This document shows positions 17,742 to 26,368 of a stretch of 64,000 nucleotides of DNA, piece after piece; position 1 is the stretch's first letter; the number at the start of each line of letters is the position of its first letter. This stretch comes from an uncultured Clostridia bacterium (GTDB lineage Bacteria; Bacillota; Clostridia; TANB77; CAG-508). The position numbers and the translations under genes are program-made. Under the pieces are notes generated by a model. The model did no database searches. It worked only from the letters and a program-made list of their open reading frames with translations, and was not told where the DNA came from. Where the stretch lies: assembly GCA_934129895.1 (NCBI GenBank), contig CAKOWY010000001.1, forward strand, positions 248,001 to 312,000, in the 5' to 3' direction.

Positions 17742-19601
17742 TTATAGTTCAAATTGAGAATTATACAATTCTGCATAAGCTCCATTTTTAGCCATTAATT
17801 GTTCATGATTTCCTTGTTCTACAATGTTTCCATCTTTCATTACTAATATTAAATCTGCATTTTTTATTGTAGACAATCTATGTGCAATTATAAATGATGT
17901 TCTTCCTTCTGTAAGTTTATCCATTGCAACCTGAACTAATTCCTCTGTTCTTGTATCTACATTTGATGTTGCTTCATCTAATATCAAGAATGGTGAATCT
18001 TGTATCATTCCTCTTGCAATTGTAAGTAATTGTCTTTGACCTGCTGAAACACTATCATTTTCTGATAAATATGAATCATAAGTTTTTGGTAATGTTCTAA
18101 TAAAATGGTCTAATCCAACTTCTTTACATACTTCTTTTACTCTTTCATCACTAACATTTGGTTGATTATATATAATGTTTTCTTTTATAGTTCCTTCAAA
18201 TAACCATGTATCTTGTAATACCATTGTAAATAAACTATGTATATTTTCTCTTGATAATTCCTTTGTTGAAACTCCGTCAATTCTTATATCTCCTGAATTT
18301 ATATCGTAGAATTTCATAAGAAGATTTACCATTGTTGTTTTTCCTGCTCCTGTTGGTCCTACTATTGCAATTTTTTGACCTGGTTCCGCAGTTGCTGTAA
18401 AGTTCTTTATTGTTGGCTTATCATTATTGTCATATTGGAATACAACATTGTCAAATTCAATTTTTCCTTTTACATTATTTTTATCTAATGATTTTGTTAT
18501 ATTTGATTGATCAGACATTTCTTTTTCATCTAAAAATTCAAATACCCTTTCACTTGCTGCTGCTGTTGATTGAAGTGATGTCATACTTTGAGCAATTTGT
18601 GCTAATGGGTTTGTAAATAATCTTACATAAGTTATAAATGCAATAATTACACCAAATGATATTATATTATTCATTGTTAATAATGCTCCAACTATACAAA
18701 CTGCAACATATCCAAAGTTTCCTATAAAGTTCATTATAGGTTGCATTATTCCTGATAAGAATTGACTCTTTCTGTTTGCTTCACATACTTTTTGATTGTA
18801 TTCATCAAATTTTTGATCTGATTCTTTTTTACCATTATATGCTTTTACAACATTTAATCCTGAATATACTTCTTCAATATGTCCATTTAAATTTCCAAGT
18901 TCTTCTTGTTTTGCAACAAAATATTTTTGAGATTTTGATAATACTGCAAACATTCCCATAAAACCAAGTAAACTTGATACAATTGCTGTTAATGCCATTA
19001 TCCAGTTAGTATAAAACATCATTATTATTGAGCCTAAAAATAATGTTATATTACTTACTAATGATCCTAATGATTGGTTCATTGTTTGTGCTATTGTATC
19101 AACATCATTTGTTACTCTTGAAAGTGTATCACCTGATTGATGTCTGTCAAAATAGCTAAGTGGTAATTTATTTATTTTTACTGATATTCTTGTTCTTAAA
19201 CTTCTTGCAAAATTATTTGCAACTTCTGTCATACAAATTGATTGTATAAATGTACATATAGCACTACATGCATATAAAATAACTAATGATAATGCAATTG
19301 ACTTTATTGCTTCCATATCCATTTCTGGCATTATCATTTGACCATTTTCTACTTTTGGAACTATTCCTGCTTGTATTTCATCAGTTAATTTTGATAGTCT
19401 ATCTGGTGCAGAAATTGATAAAACTGCTCCTGCAACTGCCAATACTAGTGCTATTACAATTAATATTTTAAATTTACCTAATTCTTTTAATAGTCTTTTT
19501 ACTGCTGATTTAAAATCTTTAGCTTTTTCTCCAGCTCCTGAACCCATTCCAGGTCCGCCCATTGGTCCTCTTCTAGGAGGTCTTGATTGATTATTAGCCA
19601 T
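17742..19601 (-). CDS. ABC exporter half-transporter, second subunit of heterodimer
   Basis: 619 residues. A disordered Pro/Gly-rich N-terminus (about 1-30) precedes six membrane helices (about 40-340) and a C-terminal ATPase with GPTGAGKTT, SAGQRQLLTIARGM and ILDEATSNVDTRTE. It overlaps the upstream exporter gene by eight bases, the arrangement of heterodimeric multidrug or lipid exporters such as BmrCD, LmrCD and EfrAB. The catalytic Glu after Walker B is present here, so this is the likely active-site subunit. Substrate unknown. Confidence 0.88.
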   Translation of the reverse strand: MANNQSRPPRRGPMGGPGMGSGAGEKAKDFKSAVKRLLKELGKFKILIVIALVLAVAGAVLSISAPDRLSKLTDEIQAGIVPKVENGQMIMPEMDMEAIKSIALSLVILYACSAICTFIQSICMTEVANNFARSLRTRISVKINKLPLSYFDRHQSGDTLSRVTNDVDTIAQTMNQSLGSLVSNITLFLGSIIMMFYTNWIMALTAIVSSLLGFMGMFAVLSKSQKYFVAKQEELGNLNGHIEEVYSGLNVVKAYNGKKESDQKFDEYNQKVCEANRKSQFLSGIMQPIMNFIGNFGYVAVCIVGALLTMNNIISFGVIIAFITYVRLFTNPLAQIAQSMTSLQSTAAASERVFEFLDEKEMSDQSNITKSLDKNNVKGKIEFDNVVFQYDNNDKPTIKNFTATAEPGQKIAIVGPTGAGKTTMVNLLMKFYDINSGDIRIDGVSTKELSRENIHSLFTMVLQDTWLFEGTIKENIIYNQPNVSDERVKEVCKEVGLDHFIRTLPKTYDSYLSENDSVSAGQRQLLTIARGMIQDSPFLILDEATSNVDTRTEELVQVAMDKLTEGRTSFIIAHRLSTIKNADLILVMKDGNIVEQGNHEQLMAKNGAYAELYNSQFEL

Positions 19602-21357
19602 TTTCTAATTCCTCCTTTGATAATTGAGATAGAGCTATTTGTTTATATACTTCACATGTTTTTAATAACTCTTTGTGTGTTCCTTTTCCAACTATTACAC
19701 CATTATCTAATACAACAATTTGATCTGCATTCATTATTGTTCCTATTCTTTGTGCTACAATTAAACTTGTTGCATCTGATGTATATTTTTTTAATTCTTT
19801 TCTTAATACACTATCTGTTTTATAGTCTAATGCTGAAAAACTATCGTCAAATATATATATTTCTGGATTTCTTGCTATTGCTCTGGCTATTGATAATCTT
19901 TGTTTTTGTCCACCAGATACATTTGTTCCACCTTGTGCTATGTGAGCATCATATTGCCCATCCATTTTTTCTACGAATTCTGTTCCTTGTGCAACTTCTA
20001 CTGCTTTTTTTACTTGTTCATCTGTTGGCTTTTGTTCACCATTATCTCCATAAGATATATTTGATCTTACTGTTCCATTAAACATTACTGCTTTTTGTGG
20101 TACATATCCTATTTTATTATGCAAAAATTCTTGTGTATAATCTTTTACATTTATTCCATCTACAAGAACTTCACCTTCTGTTGCATCATAAAATCTTGGA
20201 ATTAAGTTTATTAATGTTGATTTTCCACTTCCTGTTGATCCTATAAATGCTACTGTATCTCCTTTATTTGCTTTAAATGATATATCTTTTAATAAATATT
20301 CATCTGCATCTGGATATTTGAATGATACATTTTTAAATTCAACTGTTCCAACTTCATTATTTGTTTTTGTATTTATCTTTCCATCTTTTATGCTTATTTC
20401 TGTATCTAATACTTCATTAATACGATTTGCTGATACTTGTGCTCTTGGTAACATCATAAATATCATTGCTAACATTAAGAATGACATTATTACTTGCATT
20501 GCATAAGAACTAAATACTACCATATCTCCAAATAATTGTATTTTATCTGCCATTCCAGCATCTTTTATTAAATAAGCTCCTACATAATAAATTGATAGTG
20601 TTACCATATACATTATTATATACATCATTGGTTGCATTACAGCAAATACTTTTTGGTTAAATAATTGTTGATTTGTTAAATTATTATTTGCTTTATCAAA
20701 TTTCTCTTCTTGATATTGTTCTGCATTAAATGCTCTTACAACTCTTATTCCTGTTAAATTTTCACGAGTTACTCCATTTAATTTATCTATCAATTTTTGT
20801 ACTTTCTTAAATCTTGGTAATACAATTACCATTAGTACTGCTATTGTAGACATTAATATTGCTACTGCTACTGCTGTAATTGCACTCCATTGCCAGCTCT
20901 TATTTAAAATTTTTGTTACTGCCCATACTGCAGTTATTGGTGCTTTTATTAATAGCTGTAATCCCATTGCTATTAACATTTCTATTTGTGTTACATCATT
21001 TGTTGTTCTTGTTATTAAACTACTTGTAGAAAATTGTTTTACTTCTTGTGTTGCTAAATCTTCTACTTTATTAAATAATTTTTTTCTAATTGTCTTAGAA
21101 AAATTTGATGATATTCTTGATGTTATATAACCTGTAATTACTGCTGCAATTAAACTTCCTAATGCACAAGCAAGCATATAACCTCCATTTATTAGAATAT
21201 CTTTCATCTGACTTCCTTCTGTTTGCACTAGTTTAGTTATTTCTGACATATAATCAGGCATTTTTAGTTCTAACCATACTTGTGTTACTACTAATACTAA
21301 ACACATTAATGCTAAAAGCCATTCTCTTTTTGTAAAATTTTTTATTAGTTTAAACAT
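19594..21357 (-). CDS. ABC exporter half-transporter, first subunit of heterodimer
   Basis: About 587 residues. Six membrane helices are followed by an ATPase with GSTGSGKST, VSGGQKQRLSIARAI and IFDDSFSALDYKTD. Asp replaces the catalytic Glu after Walker B (FDDS), as in the degenerate-site subunit of heterodimeric exporters, while the partner keeps Glu. The start is ATG 21357 with AAGGAG upstream. The 18-codon upstream extension of the frame has no RBS. Confidence 0.88.
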   Translation of the reverse strand: MFKLIKNFTKREWLLALMCLVLVVTQVWLELKMPDYMSEITKLVQTEGSQMKDILINGGYMLACALGSLIAAVITGYITSRISSNFSKTIRKKLFNKVEDLATQEVKQFSTSSLITRTTNDVTQIEMLIAMGLQLLIKAPITAVWAVTKILNKSWQWSAITAVAVAILMSTIAVLMVIVLPRFKKVQKLIDKLNGVTRENLTGIRVVRAFNAEQYQEEKFDKANNNLTNQQLFNQKVFAVMQPMMYIIMYMVTLSIYYVGAYLIKDAGMADKIQLFGDMVVFSSYAMQVIMSFLMLAMIFMMLPRAQVSANRINEVLDTEISIKDGKINTKTNNEVGTVEFKNVSFKYPDADEYLLKDISFKANKGDTVAFIGSTGSGKSTLINLIPRFYDATEGEVLVDGINVKDYTQEFLHNKIGYVPQKAVMFNGTVRSNISYGDNGEQKPTDEQVKKAVEVAQGTEFVEKMDGQYDAHIAQGGTNVSGGQKQRLSIARAIARNPEIYIFDDSFSALDYKTDSVLRKELKKYTSDATSLIVAQRIGTIMNADQIVVLDNGVIVGKGTHKELLKTCEVYKQIALSQLSKEELENG

Positions 21358-21486
21358 TTTTTCTCCTTTCTTATTTTTTTTTATTATATTTTTTTCGTGA
21401 CAACCTTTCATATTTTAATACTAATTATTAAATTTATCAACAGCATTATGCAAACTTTCACACAAAATTTACATTTTTTTGCAAAA

Positions 21487-22317
21487 CTATTTTTCTTTAC
21501 TGTTTGTACTTTTGTTTATCTCTGCACCTAAAAATATAATATAAAAACATGTATAAATCCACATCATTATAAGAATTAATGTTGTTAAACTTCCATAGGT
21601 AATTGAAAAACCTTTAAATAAATCTAAATAAATAGAAAAAACATAAGATACTATATTCAAAGCAATAGAACTAAATATTGCTCCAATAATTTGATTTTTT
21701 AATTTTTTGTTTGTTCTTGCTATAAATCTATATAAAAGTAAGAAAACTATAAATGATATTATTAACAAACTAATATTCATTAATATTCCATTTACTACAT
21801 TAAAGTTTTTTAATATTCCAAAATGATTTTTTGCAATTGAAAGTAAACTACTACCAAATACTAATACTACTAAACCAATTACTATCAATAAAATAAAAAG
21901 CATTGTTTGCACTATAGCTCTAATTCTTAAATAAAAATAATTTGTCTGTATTTTATTTTTTTGACCATAAATTTTTTGTAATCCTTTTGTAAAAGCATAT
22001 AGTCCTTTCCCCGCAGACCATAATGTAAATATAAGAGAAATAGAAATTGTTCCTAATGATTTTGAATATACTTCTTGTACTATTCCTAAAATCATTTCTT
22101 TCATATTCTCTGGAAGTATTTTAGAAATTATACCATATAAATTTTGTTGGGTTATTCCTGTATATTGTATCATTGTTAATAGTATTATTAAAAATGGTAT
22201 AAATGATAATATAGTATAATATGCACATTGGGCAGAATATTCACTTACATTATCTTTAGAACAATTATCTAGTATTTCTTTTGATTTATAATAAATATTT
22301 TTCATAATTTTTTTCAT
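21487..22317 (-). CDS. YihY/BrkB-family membrane protein
   Basis: 276 residues with six membrane segments. Family marks include the N-terminal SAQCAYYTILSFIPFLIILL and LWSAGKGLYAFTKGLQKIYG, and LTTLILIMMWIYTCFYIIFLGAE in the last helices, separated here by commas and short gaps. Formerly misnamed RNase BN; actual function is uncertain. GAGGT lies six bases before the ATG. It follows rnpB, separated by a hairpin that should end most rnpB transcripts. Confidence 0.85.
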   Translation of the reverse strand: MKKIMKNIYYKSKEILDNCSKDNVSEYSAQCAYYTILSFIPFLIILLTMIQYTGITQQNLYGIISKILPENMKEMILGIVQEVYSKSLGTISISLIFTLWSAGKGLYAFTKGLQKIYGQKNKIQTNYFYLRIRAIVQTMLFILLIVIGLVVLVFGSSLLSIAKNHFGILKNFNVVNGILMNISLLIISFIVFLLLYRFIARTNKKLKNQIIGAIFSSIALNIVSYVFSIYLDLFKGFSITYGSLTTLILIMMWIYTCFYIIFLGAEINKSTNSKEK

Positions 22318-22334
22318 TACTTTACCTCAAAAAA

Positions 22335-22376
22335 TAAAAATCTATAATATATAATATATTATAGACCTTTTTTTTA
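22335..22376 (-). terminator. Hairpin after rnpB
   Basis: On the - strand: TCTATAATATA-TTATA-TATTATAGA then a T-rich run, between the 3' end of rnpB and the YihY gene. All A-U, so moderate strength. Confidence 0.5.
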
Positions 22377-22383
22377 TAAATTT

Positions 22384-22730
22384 TCAAGTAAATCTGTAAG
22401 CCGGGTTCTGTCATTAAAAATAGTCATTTATCTAGTACATATATCACTATATGTCTCAAGCCACGCAATTCAGAAGACGTCGAGCAGACTTAATCTTCTA
22501 TTTAGGTGTTGCTCCAGATGGGGTTTACACAGACCCAGTATGTCACCATACCAGCGGTGAGCTCTTACCTCGCCTTTTCATCCTTACCTCTAAAGAGGCG
22601 GTTATTTTCTGTTGCACTTTCCTTAAGGTTTCCCTCACTAGACGTTATCTAGCATCATTGCTCTATGGAGCCCGGACTTTCCTCTCGTAAATCCTTTCGA
22701 ATTTTACCAGCGACTATTTAATTTACTCGT
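22384..22730 (-). ncRNA. rnpB: RNase P RNA, class A
   Basis: About 347 nt. Catalytic core elements on the - strand: GAGGAAAGTCCGGGCTCC (P4 and flanks), AGTGCAACAGAAA, ACCGCC, GGTAAGGATGAAAAGGCG, and the 3' ACAGAACCCGGCTTACA. The ends pair as P1 (GAGUAAAUU with GAUUUACUU). The class A arrangement, rather than the Bacillus class B, supports Clostridia. It matures the 5' end of tRNAs with RnpA. Confidence 0.95.
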
Positions 22731-22735
22731 TTTTT

Positions 22736-22764
22736 ATTATAACATTTTTTATTTTATTTGTAAA
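22736..22764 (-). promoter_or_regulatory. Promoter of rnpB
   Basis: TTTACA, 17-bp spacer, TATAAT read on the - strand; the predicted start of transcription is at about 22729, matching the P1 helix. It lies just beyond the DUF4179 stop codon. Confidence 0.75.
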
Positions 22765-22765
22765 G

Positions 22766-24511
22766 CTACTTACTACTTTCTATTTCTATTTTTCCTTCAT
22801 ATTTTTCGTAAAAATTTTTCAATGCTTCAATATAATCATCTAAATATGGATAATCTTTTATGCTTATTCCTCCATCTCCTAAAAATTGATTTGTATTTAT
22901 AAAAAGGATTTTTCTATTCTCATCATAATATATTTCTTTCTTTATTTTTAAATTATCATATTTAGAACTATCACCTGTTAATTTTATTTTATTGGCTTCT
23001 GCTATATTAATTTTTTTAAGTTTTATAATGTTATTATATTGTTCTGGAATTTCTATTTCAATCTCTTCTGCTATTCTTTGACTTTTTTCTCCCCATAGTA
23101 ATGTAAATTCAATATCATCTAAATTATCAAACATACCTTCTTTAATATTTAGTCCTGATGCGCCAACTGTTTTTCTTGAAAATATTATTTGATTTTCTTC
23201 TCCATTAATTCCTACTTTTTTCTCTTCATGAGGATATACATAATTCATTTTTTGATTCTTATTTCTAATAATCATTGATTCTGTACCTATTAGACCACTT
23301 TTTTTGCAGTAAAATACTATTTTTTCATCATCTATCTCTGTTTTAGTTATTTCAAGTGTTCCACCCAAACTACTTTGAGCTGTATATTTTTCGTCTCCTG
23401 CTTTTAATTTATTCCAATTTATATTTTTATATTCTTTTGCCTCTTCATCTGTTCTGTCATTAAATAACTTTGTTTCAATTGGAACAATTTTTAAATTTTT
23501 CACATTTTCTTGCTTTCCTATTATAATTATATAATTTTCAATAGTTTTTATAGTATCTTCTTCTTTTATGTCTTTGCTTTCTACTTCTTTTCCATCTTCT
23601 ATTTTATAAATTTTGTCTTCTCCATCATATACTATATAAGATATTTCTTCTCCATTTTGGTTTGTTATTATAAAACTATTATATTTTAATGGATCTTTTT
23701 CACTATATTCCTTATAAGTTAAATCTTTTGTTACTATTTGAGCTGTTATATAAGTTTCAAACTTTGTGTTTTCAACATTTGTTATTATTACACTTCTATT
23801 TTCATCTATTTTTTGTTCAATTTCTTTGAATGTTTTTTTATTTTTACTTGAAGATAATTCAATATTAATTATTTTATTTACTTCTATTGGATTTCTCCAA
23901 TCCAAATTAATGCATAAAGAATTTATATAAATTTCTAAATTTGATATTTCTTTTAAATTCATAACATTTATAACTTGAACATAATTAAATTCTGTTTCTG
24001 ATATTTTACTTGATTTTGAATTTATTTTTTCAATTTTCTCTGAATTTGAGAATACTGTAGTGTAAAGACTTATTCCTTCTTCAAAGGCATTGTCATAACT
24101 TACATTTCCATATTCTTGTATTGCTTTATCTTTTAATACAATTTTATAGTCTATTATTACATAAGCATCATCTCCAGACATTGACTCCATTGTTATTGTT
24201 GCATAATCATTTTCTATTGTTTTATTTATTATTGATACATTTTCTGCATAATTTTCTTCTGCTTTTATTAATCCCATTTTCATTAATGGCAAATTTTTAT
24301 TAGCTGTTGCATATACTGTTAATGTACTTGCACCAACTATTAATGCAATTATAATGTTTCTTATAGTCTCTAATATTTTTATTTTATAATTTTTAATTTT
24401 CTTTGTTTGACCACATTTTTCTAATGTATTATTTATCATATTAATATATTCATTAGGCAATTCAATTTCTTGATTTGCTATTGTTTTCATTTCATAATCA
24501 AATTTATCCAT
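22766..24511 (-). CDS. DUF4179-like transmembrane protein, probable anti-sigma factor
   Basis: About 581 residues. The N-terminal 35 residues are cytoplasmic (PNEYINMINNTLEKCG). One membrane segment lies at about 45-68 (NIIIALIVGASTLTVYA). A large extracellular DUF4179-type beta-rich region follows. The start overlaps the sigma gene stop (TAATG), with GGAGGG in the sigma gene end, so the two are translationally coupled. This is the usual layout of an ECF sigma with its membrane anti-sigma; the trigger is unknown. Confidence 0.75.
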   Translation of the reverse strand: MDKFDYEMKTIANQEIELPNEYINMINNTLEKCGQTKKIKNYKIKILETIRNIIIALIVGASTLTVYATANKNLPLMKMGLIKAEENYAENVSIINKTIENDYATITMESMSGDDAYVIIDYKIVLKDKAIQEYGNVSYDNAFEEGISLYTTVFSNSEKIEKINSKSSKISETEFNYVQVINVMNLKEISNLEIYINSLCINLDWRNPIEVNKIINIELSSSKNKKTFKEIEQKIDENRSVIITNVENTKFETYITAQIVTKDLTYKEYSEKDPLKYNSFIITNQNGEEISYIVYDGEDKIYKIEDGKEVESKDIKEEDTIKTIENYIIIIGKQENVKNLKIVPIETKLFNDRTDEEAKEYKNINWNKLKAGDEKYTAQSSLGGTLEITKTEIDDEKIVFYCKKSGLIGTESMIIRNKNQKMNYVYPHEEKKVGINGEENQIIFSRKTVGASGLNIKEGMFDNLDDIEFTLLWGEKSQRIAEEIEIEIPEQYNNIIKLKKINIAEANKIKLTGDSSKYDNLKIKKEIYYDENRKILFINTNQFLGDGGISIKDYPYLDDYIEALKNFYEKYEGKIEIESSK

Positions 24512-25032
24512 TATTCTTCCCTCCATTTTAATGTTCTTTTTATTTTTTCTTTACTTCTAGAAATTCTAGTTTTTATTGTTGCTTCTGGCTGTTTTAAAAT
24601 TTTTGATATTTCTTTTGTTGATAATCCTTCTAGATAATATAATGTAATAGCAATTTTTTCTTCATATTTAAGATTTTCTATTAATATGAAAAAATCTAAT
24701 TCTGATATTTTTTGGTTAATATTATCTATGTTTTCATATATATTTATATTTTCATCATATTCTTCAAATTGATTCTTCTTATTTTTTTGATATATACTAT
24801 TACATTCATTTATCAAGATTTTTATTATCCATGTTTTAAAATATTGATTATTTTTTAATTTTTTTATTGACGAATATGTTTTTATTATCGTTTCTTGAAC
24901 AGCTTCATTTATATCATCATCAGATTTCAGTCTTAATTTTGCTATTTTATATAATTCGCTTTGCATATTTGTTATCAAAACTGTAAACGCCTGATTATCA
25001 CCTTTTTTTGCTTTTTCTATTATTTCCTCCAT
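24511..25032 (-). CDS. RNA polymerase ECF sigma factor
   Basis: 173 residues. Region 2 at about 10-80 (NINEAVQETIIKTYSSI resembles the DxxQEVF region). Region 4 at about 115-165 contains YYLEGLSTKEISKILKQP followed by EATIKTRISRSKEKIKR, the helix-turn-helix that reads the -35. It directs transcription of a stress or surface regulon together with the coupled DUF4179 protein. CTAAGGAGGAAAA precedes the ATG. No clear self-recognised ECF promoter was seen upstream. Confidence 0.9.
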   Translation of the reverse strand: MEEIIEKAKKGDNQAFTVLITNMQSELYKIAKLRLKSDDDINEAVQETIIKTYSSIKKLKNNQYFKTWIIKILINECNSIYQKNKKNQFEEYDENINIYENIDNINQKISELDFFILIENLKYEEKIAITLYYLEGLSTKEISKILKQPEATIKTRISRSKEKIKRTLKWREE

Positions 25033-25116
25033 AAATAATTTTCCTCCTTAGGTATGTACATACACTTTTTACATCTATTAGACTTCTATTATATTATAAT
25101 TAGTTTCATTTTACAC

Positions 25117-25156
25117 AAAAAAAGTTATTCATTTTTTCAAATGAATAACTTTTTTC
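25117..25156 (-). terminator. Terminator after trmL
   Basis: On the - strand: AAAAAAGTTATTCAT / ATGAATAACTTTTTTT with an 8-base loop, overlapping the end of trmL. Confidence 0.85.
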
Positions 25157-25662
25157 TAATCTTCAAAATATGTACTTACTCCTTGTAATCCTTCAAAATT
25201 GTTTTGTCTTAATATTTCATAAGCTATAATACATACTGAATTTGATAAATTTAATGAACGCAATACTGGTCTCATTGGTATTCTAATTGTATTTTGAATA
25301 TATTTTTGTAATAAATCTTCTGGTAATCCTTTTGTTTCTTTTCCAAATAGTACAAATATCTCTTCATCTTTAAATTGGCTATAATCTACATCTGTATAAC
25401 AATGTTCTGCTTTTGTTGTTGCAAAAAACATGTTATGTTCTTCTGGTTTGTATTTTTCTAAAAATTGGTCTAGACTATCATGCTTTTCTATTTCTAATTT
25501 ATCCCAATAATCAAGTCCTGCTCTTTTTAAGTATTTATCATCTAAACTAAATCCTAATGGATATACTAAATGTAATTTTGCTCCTGTAATTGCACAAGTT
25601 CTTGCTATATTTCCTGTATTTTGTGGTATTTCTGGTTCTACCATTACAATATTTAATTTCAT
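25156..25662 (-). CDS. trmL: tRNA (cytidine/uridine-34 2'-O)-methyltransferase
   Basis: About 168 residues of SPOUT fold. Visible: NIVMVEPEIPQNTGNIARTC at the N-terminus (SAM-trefoil family mark), then FVLFGKETKGLP and IRIPMRPVLRSLNLSNSV with the C-terminal knot residues. It modifies the wobble ribose of tRNA-Leu in known members. ATG 25662 has AAAGGA upstream and begins exactly at the conserved domain; the ORF extends 11 codons further without an RBS. Confidence 0.92.
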   Translation of the reverse strand: MKLNIVMVEPEIPQNTGNIARTCAITGAKLHLVYPLGFSLDDKYLKRAGLDYWDKLEIEKHDSLDQFLEKYKPEEHNMFFATTKAEHCYTDVDYSQFKDEEIFVLFGKETKGLPEDLLQKYIQNTIRIPMRPVLRSLNLSNSVCIIAYEILRQNNFEGLQGVSTYFED

Positions 25663-25700
25663 GATTTTTTTCCTTTCATCTACATACATTTTCACATAAT

Positions 25701-25727
25701 AAAAAAACGCCCTTCAAAGCGTTTCTA
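25701..25727 (-). terminator. Terminator after rpmB
   Basis: On the - strand: AAACGC-loop-GCGTTTTTTT, directly after rpmB. Confidence 0.75.
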
Positions 25728-25928
25728 TTATTGTGCTCTTTTAACTTTTCCGTTTTTTAAACATTTTGCACATACATGAATTCTTTTTATTTCTCCATCA
25801 ACATCAGCTTTAACTGTTCTTAAGTTTGGCTTCCATGTACGTGGAGCTCTTTTACTTATATGAGAACGAGTTATGCTTAATTTATTTCCATGGATAGCTG
25901 TTTTTTCACAAATTTCACATTTTGCCAT
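25728..25928 (-). CDS. rpmB: 50S ribosomal protein L28, zinc-binding form
   Basis: 66 residues. MAKCEICEKTAIHGN, then RSHISKRAPRTWKPNL and VDGEIKRIHVCAKCLKNGKV. CEIC and CAKC form the four-cysteine zinc site, so this is the zinc-containing (C+) form. ATG 25928 follows AGGAGG at good spacing; four extra upstream codons in the frame are not part of L28. Monocistronic. Confidence 0.97.
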   Translation of the reverse strand: MAKCEICEKTAIHGNKLSITRSHISKRAPRTWKPNLRTVKADVDGEIKRIHVCAKCLKNGKVKRAQ

Positions 25929-25976
25929 AATAAATAGCACCTCCTAATTTTTCTGTTTTAAATTCGACTACGATTT

Positions 25977-26005
25977 AGTTTATCACATATTTCAAAAAAA
26001 TACAA
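25977..26005 (-). promoter_or_regulatory. Promoter of rpmB
   Basis: TTGTAT, 17-bp spacer, TAAACT with TGA before it, read on the - strand, about 49 bases upstream of the start codon. Confidence 0.45.
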
Positions 26006-26035
26006 GTATTTCTACTAAATTTTTTTAAAATATGT

Positions 26036-26350
26036 TTAGTGTTTACTGCTTAATTCAATTATTTTGTTCATATCGTCATCTTCAGCAGCTTTATTTTTTC
26101 TAATTTGTCCACATTTTTTGCATTTGAATATTATAACATATCCTTTTTTGGAATTAATTTCAAGACCTATTGGTTCTAATATTCCATGACATTTTTCTGC
26201 TCTGTCTCCAGGATTTATATCTAAATGTTTAGAATGCAAACAGTAAGGACAGTGGTTTCTGCAGGTATACCCTAGTTTTGGAACCACTCTTCCACAATTT
26301 TCACAAATAAATTCTTCGTCTATTTTTGTAAATTTACTTGATTGTAACAT
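26036..26350 (-). CDS. RNHCP-domain zinc protein
   Basis: 104 residues. Contains CENCGRVVP, CRNHCPYCLHSKHLD (the RNHCPYC motif that names the family), a CHG and a final CKKCGQIRKNKA: at least two four-cysteine zinc knuckles. Family function is unknown; it resembles RNA- or protein-binding zinc ribbons. RBS AAAGGAG. It lies 18 bp after the kinase-like gene and is probably in the same transcript. Confidence 0.8.
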   Translation of the reverse strand: MLQSSKFTKIDEEFICENCGRVVPKLGYTCRNHCPYCLHSKHLDINPGDRAEKCHGILEPIGLEINSKKGYVIIFKCKKCGQIRKNKAAEDDDMNKIIELSSKH

Positions 26351-26368
26351 TTTTTACTCCTTTATGTT

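Noticed and set aside
22451..22690. + strand ORF of 79 codons
   Set aside because: It lies wholly inside the RNase P RNA gene, antisense to it, and has no RBS.
25033..25120. ECF-type autoregulated promoter (TGAAAC) before the sigma gene
   Set aside because: A TGAAAC is present, but no CGTC-like -10 occurs at 16-17 bp.
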